DNA of 52,174 bases from Methanobrevibacter sp. (lineage in GTDB: Archaea; Methanobacteriota; Methanobacteria; Methanobacteriales; Methanobacteriaceae): assembly GCF_017431965.1 (NCBI RefSeq), contig NZ_JAFRKB010000021.1:1-52174 (forward strand), in the 5' to 3' direction. Of the stretch, positions 36,683 through 44,538 are shown piece by piece (the stretch's first letter is position 1; each line of letters begins with the position of its first letter). Both the position numbers and the translations under genes were made by a program. The notes beneath the pieces are model-generated. The model was not told where the DNA came from, did not search any database, and saw only the letters and a list, made by a program, of their open reading frames with translations.

Positions 36683-37240
36683 TTAGATGTCAGGGGTCTG
36701 CTCAGCAAGGCACAAATGGCAAACGGCGTTTTCATTGTCCTTTTGGTTATCCTTAACTGGACATAAATATTTCCCGTTTCTTTTTTCCACTTTTAAATTG
36801 CCTGGAAACTCACTTCCAACAGGATGTATTGGTTCTTCCAGGATGAATGTTGTATATAATGCGGTAATCACATAAATTAATGGAAATTTGTCATCATAAC
36901 TTCCAAAAATTTCTTCCCTTTCTTTTTCAAAGGTTCTCTCATGTATTGGAATGGATTCATCAAAAGACTGCTTGTCAATAGCTGAATTATCGTAGTCATC
37001 ATTTGCAAGAACTTCCTTCATGCGCAATAAAAAGTATTTTATATAGATTTCCAAGTATTTTTCACGGTAGCTTGCATGAACAAATTCACCGTCTTTTCTC
37101 ATACGTGCTGATGCCATCATCAAATCATAAACTGAAATTATTCTGGCATATTTTTTAAGTATCTTCATTAAATCATTTTTTGTTATTTCCTTTTGTGGGG
37201 TTAACTCTTTTAAATCAACAAGTATGTCTTCGGATTCCAT
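36683..37240 (-). CDS. DUF2115 (UPF0305) family protein
   Basis: 185 residues. The C-terminal strip YLCPVKDNQKDNENAVCHLCLAEQ with C-P-x-K ... C-x2-C is characteristic of DUF2115, a methanogen family of unknown function, preceded by helices containing SYREKYLEIYIKYF. The three cysteines may bind zinc. It is the first gene of a probable three-gene minus-strand unit with LOG and the acidic hypothetical. It is divergent from the gene at 37314, leaving about 70 bp for both promoters. Confidence 0.8.
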   Translation of the reverse strand: MESEDILVDLKELTPQKEITKNDLMKILKKYARIISVYDLMMASARMRKDGEFVHASYREKYLEIYIKYFLLRMKEVLANDDYDNSAIDKQSFDESIPIHERTFEKEREEIFGSYDDKFPLIYVITALYTTFILEEPIHPVGSEFPGNLKVEKRNGKYLCPVKDNQKDNENAVCHLCLAEQTPDI

Positions 37241-37313
37241 GATTTTATTTTAAAGTTTATTATTTATAAAAATTTTTTAATCATGAAATGTTATATAATA
37301 TGGGGGAAGTATT

Positions 37314-37955
37314 ATGTCTGGAGATTTTATGGAGATTTCAAAAGAAGAGATTGAAAATATTGAAAATGCTTTAAAGATTAATGCAGATTATAAGCTAAAA
37401 AATTCCAAATTCAACACCAAATCATTCGAAAAGGCTAAAGAGATAACAATTGTTCAATACGTAGCGAATGTAGAAAACGAACTGGTTTTTGAGACTAAAG
37501 AGGAAAACGGCAAGTATTACATTTCAAGCTCTTTTGGGCTATTCATGGACAATATTGTAAACGGCAATGTTTCAAGGGATGTTTTCCAGTCAGTCAGTTC
37601 GTATTATAGGGAAGTTATCTCCAGTGAAGATGATTTTCAGGAAGAAAAAGAGGAATTGATTAAGTTTTTACTTTTAACAGAGGAATATGATGAAAAACAG
37701 CTCCAAACGGATTTGGATCCTGTAAAAATCCGTGAGGATTATAAAAAGGATTATGATATGATTTATGGTGATGAATCACTAAACAGGGTTCAGAAAAGCT
37801 TGGCTTTAAAGGAATTGGTGCACATGTCCATTTGCCAGATAGTCAATGACATTGACCTGTTTTTCACAAGGCCTTTCGATTTGACACCGGAAGAGGTGGC
37901 CGAGAAAAACAAGCAAGAGGCAAAAGCACTGGAAAACGAATTGCAATTGTCCTAA
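37314..37955 (+). CDS. Hypothetical protein
   Basis: 213 residues, soluble, mostly helical and rich in Glu/Lys. I recognise no family. GGGGGAAG at 37302-37309 is a strong RBS for ATG 37314. A possible domain break lies around residue 105 (between YYREVISSEDDF and the C-terminal helices). The C-terminus, TPEEVAEKNKQEAKALENEL, looks like a solvent-exposed or coiled helix. Confidence 0.65.
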   Translation: MSGDFMEISKEEIENIENALKINADYKLKNSKFNTKSFEKAKEITIVQYVANVENELVFETKEENGKYYISSSFGLFMDNIVNGNVSRDVFQSVSSYYREVISSEDDFQEEKEELIKFLLLTEEYDEKQLQTDLDPVKIREDYKKDYDMIYGDESLNRVQKSLALKELVHMSICQIVNDIDLFFTRPFDLTPEEVAEKNKQEAKALENELQLS

Positions 37956-37996
37956 CAAAAACTATTAGTATTAGATAAAATATAAATTCTGATTAT

Positions 37997-38464
37997 ATGA
38001 TTACCATTACTAAAAATGAAGAGGTTGTTCTAAACCAGATTAAGATTTTTGCCATAGAATATCCCGATGGCATTCCTCTCAATGTCTTAAGAAAGGATTT
38101 GGGTTTTCACGAATATGACCTGGTCCAAATTTTAGAAGAGCTTAAGGATAAAGAGCTAATTCTTTTTTCTGACAATAAGATTTCATTGTCAGAACATGAA
38201 AAGGAAATCAACACTGTCAATTCCAAAAAGGATGTTGAGGAGTTGGAATTGAACATGAAGGAAATGGAATCATATAAGTTAATTCAAGAGCTGGTCGACG
38301 ATAAGAATCTTATATCTAAATATACCTTGGAAGGGCATCTCCTGTATGGTGATTTAAAATTGTCTAATTTTAGAATGTATCACATTATTTTGTCCCTACA
38401 GAATAAAGGCCTTTTAAAATCCATTAATAAGGATGACGGCGAGTATTATTTGCTTGTAGAATAA
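37997..38464 (+). CDS. Winged-helix-like hypothetical protein
   Basis: 155 residues with what look like two winged-helix units. The first (residues 5-65) reads NEEVVLNQIKIFAIEYPDGI, then LRKDLGFHEYDLVQILEELKDK followed by a strand ELILFSDNKISL. The second is at the C-terminus (KYTLEGHLLYGDL, then RMYHIILSLQNKGLLKSI and YYLLVE). This suggests DNA binding, possibly transcription control; no target is indicated. It lies between an unknown gene and nikR on the same strand. The ATG follows AT-rich DNA without an obvious RBS. Confidence 0.6.
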   Translation: MITITKNEEVVLNQIKIFAIEYPDGIPLNVLRKDLGFHEYDLVQILEELKDKELILFSDNKISLSEHEKEINTVNSKKDVEELELNMKEMESYKLIQELVDDKNLISKYTLEGHLLYGDLKLSNFRMYHIILSLQNKGLLKSINKDDGEYYLLVE

Positions 38465-38583
38465 TATTTTTACTATATATTAATAATAATCTAGTAATAT
38501 TTTTTTTCTATTTAATCATAATATTTATATAATCTTAAAATTATATATTAAAGTATACAATTCAACTTTTAATGTGATTTTTT

Positions 38584-39039
38584 ATGATGAGAATAAGCAT
38601 GTCTTTACCTAAAAAATTATTGGCGGATTTTGATGAAGTACTAAAAGAGAGAGGATACCAGTCACGTTCAAAAGGGATTCGTGATGCACTTCAGGATTAT
38701 ATTGTAAGATATCAATGGATGAATTCCATGGAAGGACACAGAATTGGTATTGTAACTGTTATCTATGACCACCATTATACAGGAGTCATGGAAAACCTTG
38801 CGGAAATTCAACACAGCTTTAGAAATGAAATTAACACAAGTATGCATATTCACATGACAGACAAATACTGCATGGAGATTGTAGTTGTAAATGGGGATAT
38901 TGCTGAGATTCGTGATTTGACTGAAAAAATCATGAGATTGAAAGGTGTTGAACACGTAAAACTCACAAGTACAGCCAATGGGGAAGAATTTAGTGAACCT
39001 GGACATTCACATGACCACGGCCATTCACATTCCCATTAA
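38584..39039 (+). CDS. nikR: Nickel-responsive regulator NikR with His-rich tail
   Basis: 151 residues: an N-terminal ribbon-helix-helix (RISMSLPKKLLADFDEVLKE, then SRSKGIRDALQDYI) and a C-terminal ACT-like metal domain. The high-affinity nickel ligands are in place: H77, H88-x-H90 and C96 (HIHMTDKYCMEIV). It represses nickel uptake genes when nickel is sufficient, which matters in methanogens because hydrogenases and methyl-CoM reductase need Ni. The oddity is an added C-terminal tail (HSHDHGHSHSH), absent from the standard family. GTGAT at 38574-38578 is the RBS; ATG 38587 is an alternative start. Confidence 0.92.
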   Translation: MMRISMSLPKKLLADFDEVLKERGYQSRSKGIRDALQDYIVRYQWMNSMEGHRIGIVTVIYDHHYTGVMENLAEIQHSFRNEINTSMHIHMTDKYCMEIVVVNGDIAEIRDLTEKIMRLKGVEHVKLTSTANGEEFSEPGHSHDHGHSHSH

Positions 39040-39056
39040 ATTTTTTTCATTGTTTC

Positions 39057-39836
39057 ATGAAATTTAAAACAACTCCCTACCATTCCGATTTATTGAAGGA
39101 TAAAGACAGATTGGCCGGATTTTATAATGCGATTCTGGAATATGATTCCAATAAAGAATTGGCTTATGATTTGGGATGCGGCAGTGGAGTTCTATCCTAT
39201 TTTTTAAGTCCTTATTTTGAAGAAATTATTTCACTGGAAGTAAGCTTTAAGGCATCGCAGTGCGCCAGGGAAAATTTATCAGGTTTTTCAAATATTGAAG
39301 TGGTTAACCGTGATGTATTTAGTTACGATTTCACAAAAAAGGCAGATTTGATAGTTTGTGAAATGATGGACACTGCATTGATTGACGAAGAGCAGATTCC
39401 AGTTCTAAATCATGCCAAAAACTTCCTAAAGGAAAACGGCACAATAATTCCTAAAGGCATTATCAACACCATTGAACTGGTTAATCTGGAGAGGGATAAC
39501 ATTCACTGGGATGAGGATGATGCAAATTACGAAGTGTTTTCACATCCCCAAGTTTACTCTGAGTTAAATTTTTCAGACGATATTGACCCTGATTTTGAAG
39601 AAGTTATTTCAATTGAGGCCAGTAAAGATGGAATAGTGAATGGAGTAAAAATCACAACATTTACACTACTTAACGATAATATGATCTGCGGACCAACTCC
39701 CATGTTGAATCCACCTTTATTAATCCCATTAGATGAGAAATCGGTAAATAGCAATCAATTTATAAATGTTAAACTAAAATATAGTATGGGAAAAGGGATT
39801 GAAAGTATTAAAATTGAATATGTTGAAGGTGAATGA
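39057..39836 (+). CDS. Class I SAM-dependent methyltransferase (PRMT/PrmA-like)
   Basis: 259 residues. Motif I is AYDLGCGSGVLSYFL and the post-I acidic residue is in ISLEVS. Motif IV is DLIVCEMMDTALIDEEQIPV, a double-E-like arrangement seen in protein arginine methyltransferases and related archaeal proteins. A beta-barrel-like C-terminal part follows (from about 135). The substrate may be a protein, but is not known. It lies 17 bp after nikR and overlaps the hydrogenase protease by 4 bp (ATGA), so it is co-transcribed with both. Confidence 0.8.
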   Translation: MKFKTTPYHSDLLKDKDRLAGFYNAILEYDSNKELAYDLGCGSGVLSYFLSPYFEEIISLEVSFKASQCARENLSGFSNIEVVNRDVFSYDFTKKADLIVCEMMDTALIDEEQIPVLNHAKNFLKENGTIIPKGIINTIELVNLERDNIHWDEDDANYEVFSHPQVYSELNFSDDIDPDFEEVISIEASKDGIVNGVKITTFTLLNDNMICGPTPMLNPPLLIPLDEKSVNSNQFINVKLKYSMGKGIESIKIEYVEGE

Positions 39837-40321
39837 TGTCTTTTGAGTCTCAATTAGACGATTTTCTCACGGATTGTGAAAAATTAATCATACTTGGAGT
39901 AGGCAATGAGCTTAAATGTGATGATGGTGTAGGGCCATTCATAATTAAAAAATTGAAAGAGGAAGACATTGAAGACAAAAACAAGCTGCTGTTCATTAAT
40001 GCTGAAACTGTCCCTGAAAACTTCACAGGCAAAATCAGAAAAGAAAAGCCGACACACTTGATAATTGTCGATGCATGTTTGATGGGAGGTCAGCCGGGCG
40101 ATATTAAGATAGTGGACAAATATGATTTTGCAAACATAGGCATTTCAACTCATTCCATGTCATTATCATTCTTTGTAAGGTATCTGGAAAAAGATACGGA
40201 TTTTGGAATAATTTTCATTGGAATCGAACCGGAATCAATGGACTATTCCGAAAACTTAACGGAAAATGTTGAAAAGACCGCTTATGAATTTATTGATATA
40301 CTAAAAGGAATTATACTATGA
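39833..40321 (+). CDS. Hydrogenase maturation protease, HycI/HyCI type
   Basis: 162 residues. The strip LIILGVGNELKCDDGVGP is the N-terminal signature of the nickel-dependent hydrogenase maturation endopeptidases. Metal ligands E26, D80 (IIVDAC) and H107 (STHSMSL) are all visible. It should cut the C-terminal peptide of a [NiFe]-hydrogenase large subunit after nickel insertion, probably of an Ech/Eha/Ehb-like or other group 4 enzyme given the HycI-type features (inference). It overlaps both neighbours by 4 bp (ATGA junctions), hence a tight operon next to nikR. Confidence 0.88.
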   Translation: MMSFESQLDDFLTDCEKLIILGVGNELKCDDGVGPFIIKKLKEEDIEDKNKLLFINAETVPENFTGKIRKEKPTHLIIVDACLMGGQPGDIKIVDKYDFANIGISTHSMSLSFFVRYLEKDTDFGIIFIGIEPESMDYSENLTENVEKTAYEFIDILKGIIL

Positions 40322-41412
40322 AATTATTGTTTATTGGATCAAGATTATACGATGACATTGACTGGTACGTTAGAGGTAAAGGAATAGAAAGTGTACTTAC
40401 GGAATCTAATGAGGAAGCTATTAATTTGGATTTGCCCGATCAAGTATTCATTGTTCCTCGAGGCATGGACGGACCAAAACAGGTTGCGTTAATGCAAAAT
40501 GTTAATGCCATAGTTCCATTGATAGGTATCGACCCTCCTTTAATTGATGTTGCCCACATGAAAGAAGAAGTTGAAGAGGAATACGGAATTCCCGTAATAG
40601 CTGCAGGCGTGAGGGCAGTTGAGTTAACATCAAATAAAATTAAAACCAAGGAGTTTTATGAGGAAATTGGTGTGGCCACCCCTGAGTATCAAATTTTAAA
40701 CAGTCCTGATGAGCTTGAATTGGACTTTCCTGTTGTTTTAAAGCAAGGTGAAGGACAAGGCGGAAAGGATATTAAAATAGCCAGGTCAATTGAAGATGTA
40801 AACGAATACTTTGAGGAATTTGACCAGGCGCTGTGTGAGAAATTTGTTGAAGGATCAGAAATTTCAATTGAGGTGTTGGGTTTCGACGGCCAATATGTTG
40901 CTCTTCCTCCAATATACAAAGGCGAAACTACTTTGGAGGGAACACATCCATTGAATAAGGTCAAGACTGGGCCGTGCATGGTTGAAGGTTTGGACAATAA
41001 TTTGGTTCAGCACACTGCATATAAGGTTGCCAGGAATTTGGCTTCTGACGGCATTTTTGAAATGGATTTCATGTTTTCAAAAGAAAATGACCAGTTGTAT
41101 GCAATCGAGGTAAATACAAGGCCTAATGGTACAAGATACCTAACAACAGCGACTTGTGGCATTAATTCGTTATGTGAACTGGTCAATATGGCAATTGGCG
41201 AATTTTCACTGTCGGATATTTCAGACAGGCTAGAGTATCACTATTCTACAGAAATTCCAATAGGTAATTATAATGGTCCTACCCCAAACGAACCTATAAA
41301 GTCTTTTGAAGCCAATGATTTTGTTGTCCATGGTCCTGAAGGCTATCAGAGGGTTACTGCAAGAGCTTCTTCAAAAGAAGGTCTTGAAAAATTAGTTGAA
41401 AAATTGATGTAG
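40318..41412 (+). CDS. ATP-grasp protein (CarB-like), probable pseudomurein gene
   Basis: 364 residues of the ATP-grasp superfamily, close to the carbamoyl-phosphate synthetase large-subunit half. Order: pre-ATP-grasp Rossmann part (MKLLFIGSRLYDD..., VPLIGIDPPLID), ATP-binding lysines (FPVVLKQGEGQGGKDI), EKFVEGSEISIEV and the metal-binding strip AIEVNTRPNGT. It forms a C-N or C-O bond at the expense of ATP. An ATP-grasp gene of this kind next to MraY-like and Mur-ligase genes is a recurring element of pseudomurein clusters in Methanobacteriales (known from comparative work), so it likely acts on a peptide or sugar-peptide precursor. The start overlaps the preceding stop by 4 bp. Confidence 0.82.
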   Translation: MKLLFIGSRLYDDIDWYVRGKGIESVLTESNEEAINLDLPDQVFIVPRGMDGPKQVALMQNVNAIVPLIGIDPPLIDVAHMKEEVEEEYGIPVIAAGVRAVELTSNKIKTKEFYEEIGVATPEYQILNSPDELELDFPVVLKQGEGQGGKDIKIARSIEDVNEYFEEFDQALCEKFVEGSEISIEVLGFDGQYVALPPIYKGETTLEGTHPLNKVKTGPCMVEGLDNNLVQHTAYKVARNLASDGIFEMDFMFSKENDQLYAIEVNTRPNGTRYLTTATCGINSLCELVNMAIGEFSLSDISDRLEYHYSTEIPIGNYNGPTPNEPIKSFEANDFVVHGPEGYQRVTARASSKEGLEKLVEKLM

Positions 41413-41484
41413 TCTGTCTTATAAGTTATAATTATATACTATTATCAATAAAAATAGTAGTGAAATCTAGATTTATTGTGTGGT

Positions 41485-42558
41485 ATGATGAATAATACAG
41501 ATATGTTAATTCTTTTTTTAATAACATTATGTGCTACAATATTCTTTACATATTATATTAGAAGGATATTAATTAAAGCAAGGATTGCTGATAATCCTAT
41601 AGTAAGTGAACATAGACATAAGAGCGGTACTCCTACAATGGGAGGTATTGCTTTCCTATTTACAATTTCTTTAATCATAGCTCTTTATTATCAGAATACA
41701 CCAATATTGATTGTTTCATTCATTATGCTTACAGGAGGTATTGTGGGCTTGGTGGATGATTTAATCGGTCTTAAAGTCAAAGAAGTTCAAAAAATTGTTG
41801 TAAATACTTCTGATGATGTCATAACTCTTGGAAGATTGGATGTTCAGCCTGGTGAAGAGGTTCGTGTTGCAACCCCAAAAGCAAAAGCGGAAGTGGATGA
41901 TTTGCTTAATGCAGGCAAAGTTGAAGTCATTGGTGAAGTTCCAATCAAAACTGAACCTGGTGAACTTGAAAAAATTATTTGCCAAATTGTTTTAGGATTA
42001 TTTTTAGGATTGACCGGTGTTGTAACAACTATTGGAGGTTTTCAATTAGGCATATTGGCTATTCCAGTTGTTATTATTGCCATTTTAGGCTGTATAAATT
42101 CAGTCAATTTAATTGATGGTATGGATGGTCTTGCTGCAGGTATTGTAGGTATTGCTTCAATTGCATGCTGTATATATGGAGATCTGTTTGGACCAACTGC
42201 AATAATGCCTCCATTTTTAATATTATCTGGGTTATGTTTCGGATTTTTGGTTTTCAACAAGTATCCCGCTTCAATATTTATGGGAGATACAGGTTCATTT
42301 GTTTTGGGAACAGGTTATGCTGCTGCGGTTGTAGTCGGTGATATTCCATACTTCGGCGTTCTTGCATTGGGAGTTCCTATTATTTCAGTCGTTGTTAGCT
42401 TATTGCACAGGGCACACATTATCAAATTGCCTGTTGAACCACTGCATCACACTTTAAATCATTATGGGATGTCTGAGACAAGAATAGTGTTAAGTTATTG
42501 GGGATTTACAGTATTGTTATGTATCATAGGCATTCTGGCTAAGATGTACATATTTTAA
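41485..42558 (+). CDS. MraY-like phosphoglycosyl transferase (GT4), pseudomurein type
   Basis: About 357 residues, polytopic. Family marks are SGTPTMGGIAFL, the Asp pair in GGIVGLVDDLIGLK (D91, D92), NSVNLIDGMDGLAAG, FMGDTGSF (D268) and the loop PLHHTLNHYGMSE replacing the PxHHHxE of bacterial MraY. It transfers a sugar- or peptide-phosphate from a UDP-type precursor to undecaprenyl or another polyprenyl phosphate at the membrane. Oddity: about 65 soluble residues (about 98-165, including QPGEEVRVATPKAKAEVD) are inserted right after the DD loop on the cytoplasmic side. The start is taken at ATG 41485 (41488 is also possible); TTG 41476 is the upstream limit. Confidence 0.85.
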   Translation: MMNNTDMLILFLITLCATIFFTYYIRRILIKARIADNPIVSEHRHKSGTPTMGGIAFLFTISLIIALYYQNTPILIVSFIMLTGGIVGLVDDLIGLKVKEVQKIVVNTSDDVITLGRLDVQPGEEVRVATPKAKAEVDDLLNAGKVEVIGEVPIKTEPGELEKIICQIVLGLFLGLTGVVTTIGGFQLGILAIPVVIIAILGCINSVNLIDGMDGLAAGIVGIASIACCIYGDLFGPTAIMPPFLILSGLCFGFLVFNKYPASIFMGDTGSFVLGTGYAAAVVVGDIPYFGVLALGVPIISVVVSLLHRAHIIKLPVEPLHHTLNHYGMSETRIVLSYWGFTVLLCIIGILAKMYIF

Positions 42559-42581
42559 ATTCTATTTTTTCGGGTGATTAT

Positions 42582-44012
42582 ATGAGTATACAAGATTTGG
42601 CAAAATCTATTAATGGAAAACTTATTGGCAATGATGAATTTTTCTCTATTGATGGATTCACAGGCAAGTTTACATTTTTAAATGAGGCGCATACCGGAGA
42701 TATAGTTATAAGGCATTGGGTAAATGATATTGGTGTTGAAATAGCCTTTGACAAGAATATAGCATGCTTAATTACCCAAACTCCAAAAGATGGTGCAATT
42801 GAAATGGCCGAAAAATTGAATTTCCCGTTGATAATCACAGATAAGATAGAGCTGGCAAATGCATATGCACTTTCACATACCATTGAAAAATATTCTCCAG
42901 ATTCCACTAATGTTGTAATCACAGGAACCAACGGCAAGTCTACAACATCTCATTTAATTTATCATATTTTAAAAACTGCAGGATATCACGTACTTACAAA
43001 TACAGACAGTGAATCGGAATTCAATACATTGATAGATCCGATGGTTTCTAAACTGATATCGGATGAGGTATTGGCTAATGGCGAGCTGGATTATTTGGTC
43101 ATTGAAGTATCTGAAGTTCAGGGATGGTTAGGCAATCTCATGGAAAATCATGCCGCATTGATGAGTGAGGCAGTAAAACCTAAAGTCGGAGTTATAACAA
43201 ATATTGCAATGGATCATATTGGTCTTGTTAACTCAATTGAAGATGTTTATGATGAAATCAAAGCAGTTCCGAAGGCAATTGGTGATGGAATTTGCGTATT
43301 GAATCATGATGATGAATTAGTAATGAAATTGGATGCTCAAAACCCATTTTTTACATCAATGTCAAAAATCGATGAGGAAAATTCGATTTACTATGACGGC
43401 GAATCCATTGTTTATCGTGGGGACATTATCTTAAGAAATAATGAATTGCCATTTAGCGGTTATCATTTTATTCAAAATATCTTATCTGCTATGGGGGCAT
43501 GTATTTCACTTGGAGTGAACATGTTGGATATAATAGAGGGCGTCAAATCGTATAAGGCATTAAACAGGCGTTTTGCCAAGTTAAATGAAGAACCTTTAAT
43601 TTTTGATGATTTTGCGCACAATCCTGATGGAATTAAAGCGACTATTGGAGAAACCATTAAATTACTTCCTGAAAATCAGACATTATATGTCGTATGTTCC
43701 ATAAGGGGTTCAAGAGGTGTTGAAATAAACAAGTTAAATGTAGAGGCACTTGTCGAATCAATGGATGAGAGAATTGAATTAGTGTTGTCTTCAAGCAATG
43801 ATGTTGTCAATGATTTGAACTTTGTTGTGCCGGAAGAAAGAGAAGTATTCTTCAATACGTTAAATGAGAATAATGTTGAATTCGTTCATTATGACAATCT
43901 TAAAGAGTGTTTATCTGAAACCTATAAAAAAGCCAGTCAAAAAGATATTATTTTATTGATTGGGGCTCAAGGAATGGACCCTGCCGAATCATTGTTAAAA
44001 GATATTATATAA
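42582..44012 (+). CDS. Mur ligase family protein (pseudomurein MurE-like)
   Basis: 476 residues. The ATP P-loop is TGTNGKSTTSHL (residues 114-125). The central-domain Glu/His strip includes VIEVSEVQG and TNIAMDHIGLV, and the substrate-side strip NRRFAKLNEEPLIFDDFAHNPDGI is as in MurE/MurC-type ligases. It adds an amino acid to the growing nucleotide-linked or lipid-linked peptide of pseudomurein. GGGTGAT at 42571-42577 is the RBS, 23 bp after the MraY-like gene, so these two and the ATP-grasp gene are one functional block. Length is normal for archaeal Mur ligases. Confidence 0.88.
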   Translation: MSIQDLAKSINGKLIGNDEFFSIDGFTGKFTFLNEAHTGDIVIRHWVNDIGVEIAFDKNIACLITQTPKDGAIEMAEKLNFPLIITDKIELANAYALSHTIEKYSPDSTNVVITGTNGKSTTSHLIYHILKTAGYHVLTNTDSESEFNTLIDPMVSKLISDEVLANGELDYLVIEVSEVQGWLGNLMENHAALMSEAVKPKVGVITNIAMDHIGLVNSIEDVYDEIKAVPKAIGDGICVLNHDDELVMKLDAQNPFFTSMSKIDEENSIYYDGESIVYRGDIILRNNELPFSGYHFIQNILSAMGACISLGVNMLDIIEGVKSYKALNRRFAKLNEEPLIFDDFAHNPDGIKATIGETIKLLPENQTLYVVCSIRGSRGVEINKLNVEALVESMDERIELVLSSSNDVVNDLNFVVPEEREVFFNTLNENNVEFVHYDNLKECLSETYKKASQKDIILLIGAQGMDPAESLLKDII

Positions 44013-44088
44013 ATTTAAATATCATATTAGTTCAATATAATAAATGTATAATTTATCTTAATTGAATTTTCGACAAAGAGGATAAAAA

Positions 44089-44538
44089 ATGTTTATAAAA
44101 ATTAGAAGAGACACATTAATTATTTTATTATTGGCGTTTATTTTAATTGTTTGTGGTCGTTTAGTCACTTATGTGGCATTCGCATCATCTGATGAAATGG
44201 ATAATGGGATACCTATTTCCGGAATAATTATTAAAGGAAATGACATTGTTCCTATAGATACAATCAGAGCTAATGTTATGCAAGCGGGATTTAGAGATGG
44301 TAGTGTAATTTATGGAGATATCTTAAAAACATCCATAAGAGAAGTTTCGCTGCAAGATGCTATTCAAACGGCACAAGAATTCGCTAAGGAATCAACAGTT
44401 CCAGGTACTTCTATTACACCTATTACTGCCGCTGATGTGCAAGTAGATAAAAATACTGGTGTTGTTACTGTAACAGTTATTGAAGACTTTTCATCTGTTG
44501 AGCTTGAAAACAAATCAGTTACTGGTGTGGGTGGATAA
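44089..44538 (+). CDS. Membrane-anchored small protein with POTRA-like segment
   Basis: 149 residues: a basic N-terminus and one membrane helix (about 9-31), then about 115 residues outside. The stretch ISGIIIKGNDIVPIDTIRANVMQAGFRDG (residues 43-71) follows the POTRA pattern (strand, GN-x-V, helix, strand) known from FtsQ and BamA. The C-terminal strands read VTVTVIEDFSSVEL. No archaeal family name is known to me. It stops one base before the next gene (the large secreted zinc-ribbon protein) and follows the Mur ligase by 76 bp with its own likely promoter. A role in wall assembly is inference. Confidence 0.65.
   Translation: MFIKIRRDTLIILLLAFILIVCGRLVTYVAFASSDEMDNGIPISGIIIKGNDIVPIDTIRANVMQAGFRDGSVIYGDILKTSIREVSLQDAIQTAQEFAKESTVPGTSITPITAADVQVDKNTGVVTVTVIEDFSSVELENKSVTGVGG

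Noticed and set aside
38461..38583. NikR operator upstream of nikR
   Set aside because: Only loose AATATT-type repeats are seen; no convincing symmetric site of the known NikR types.
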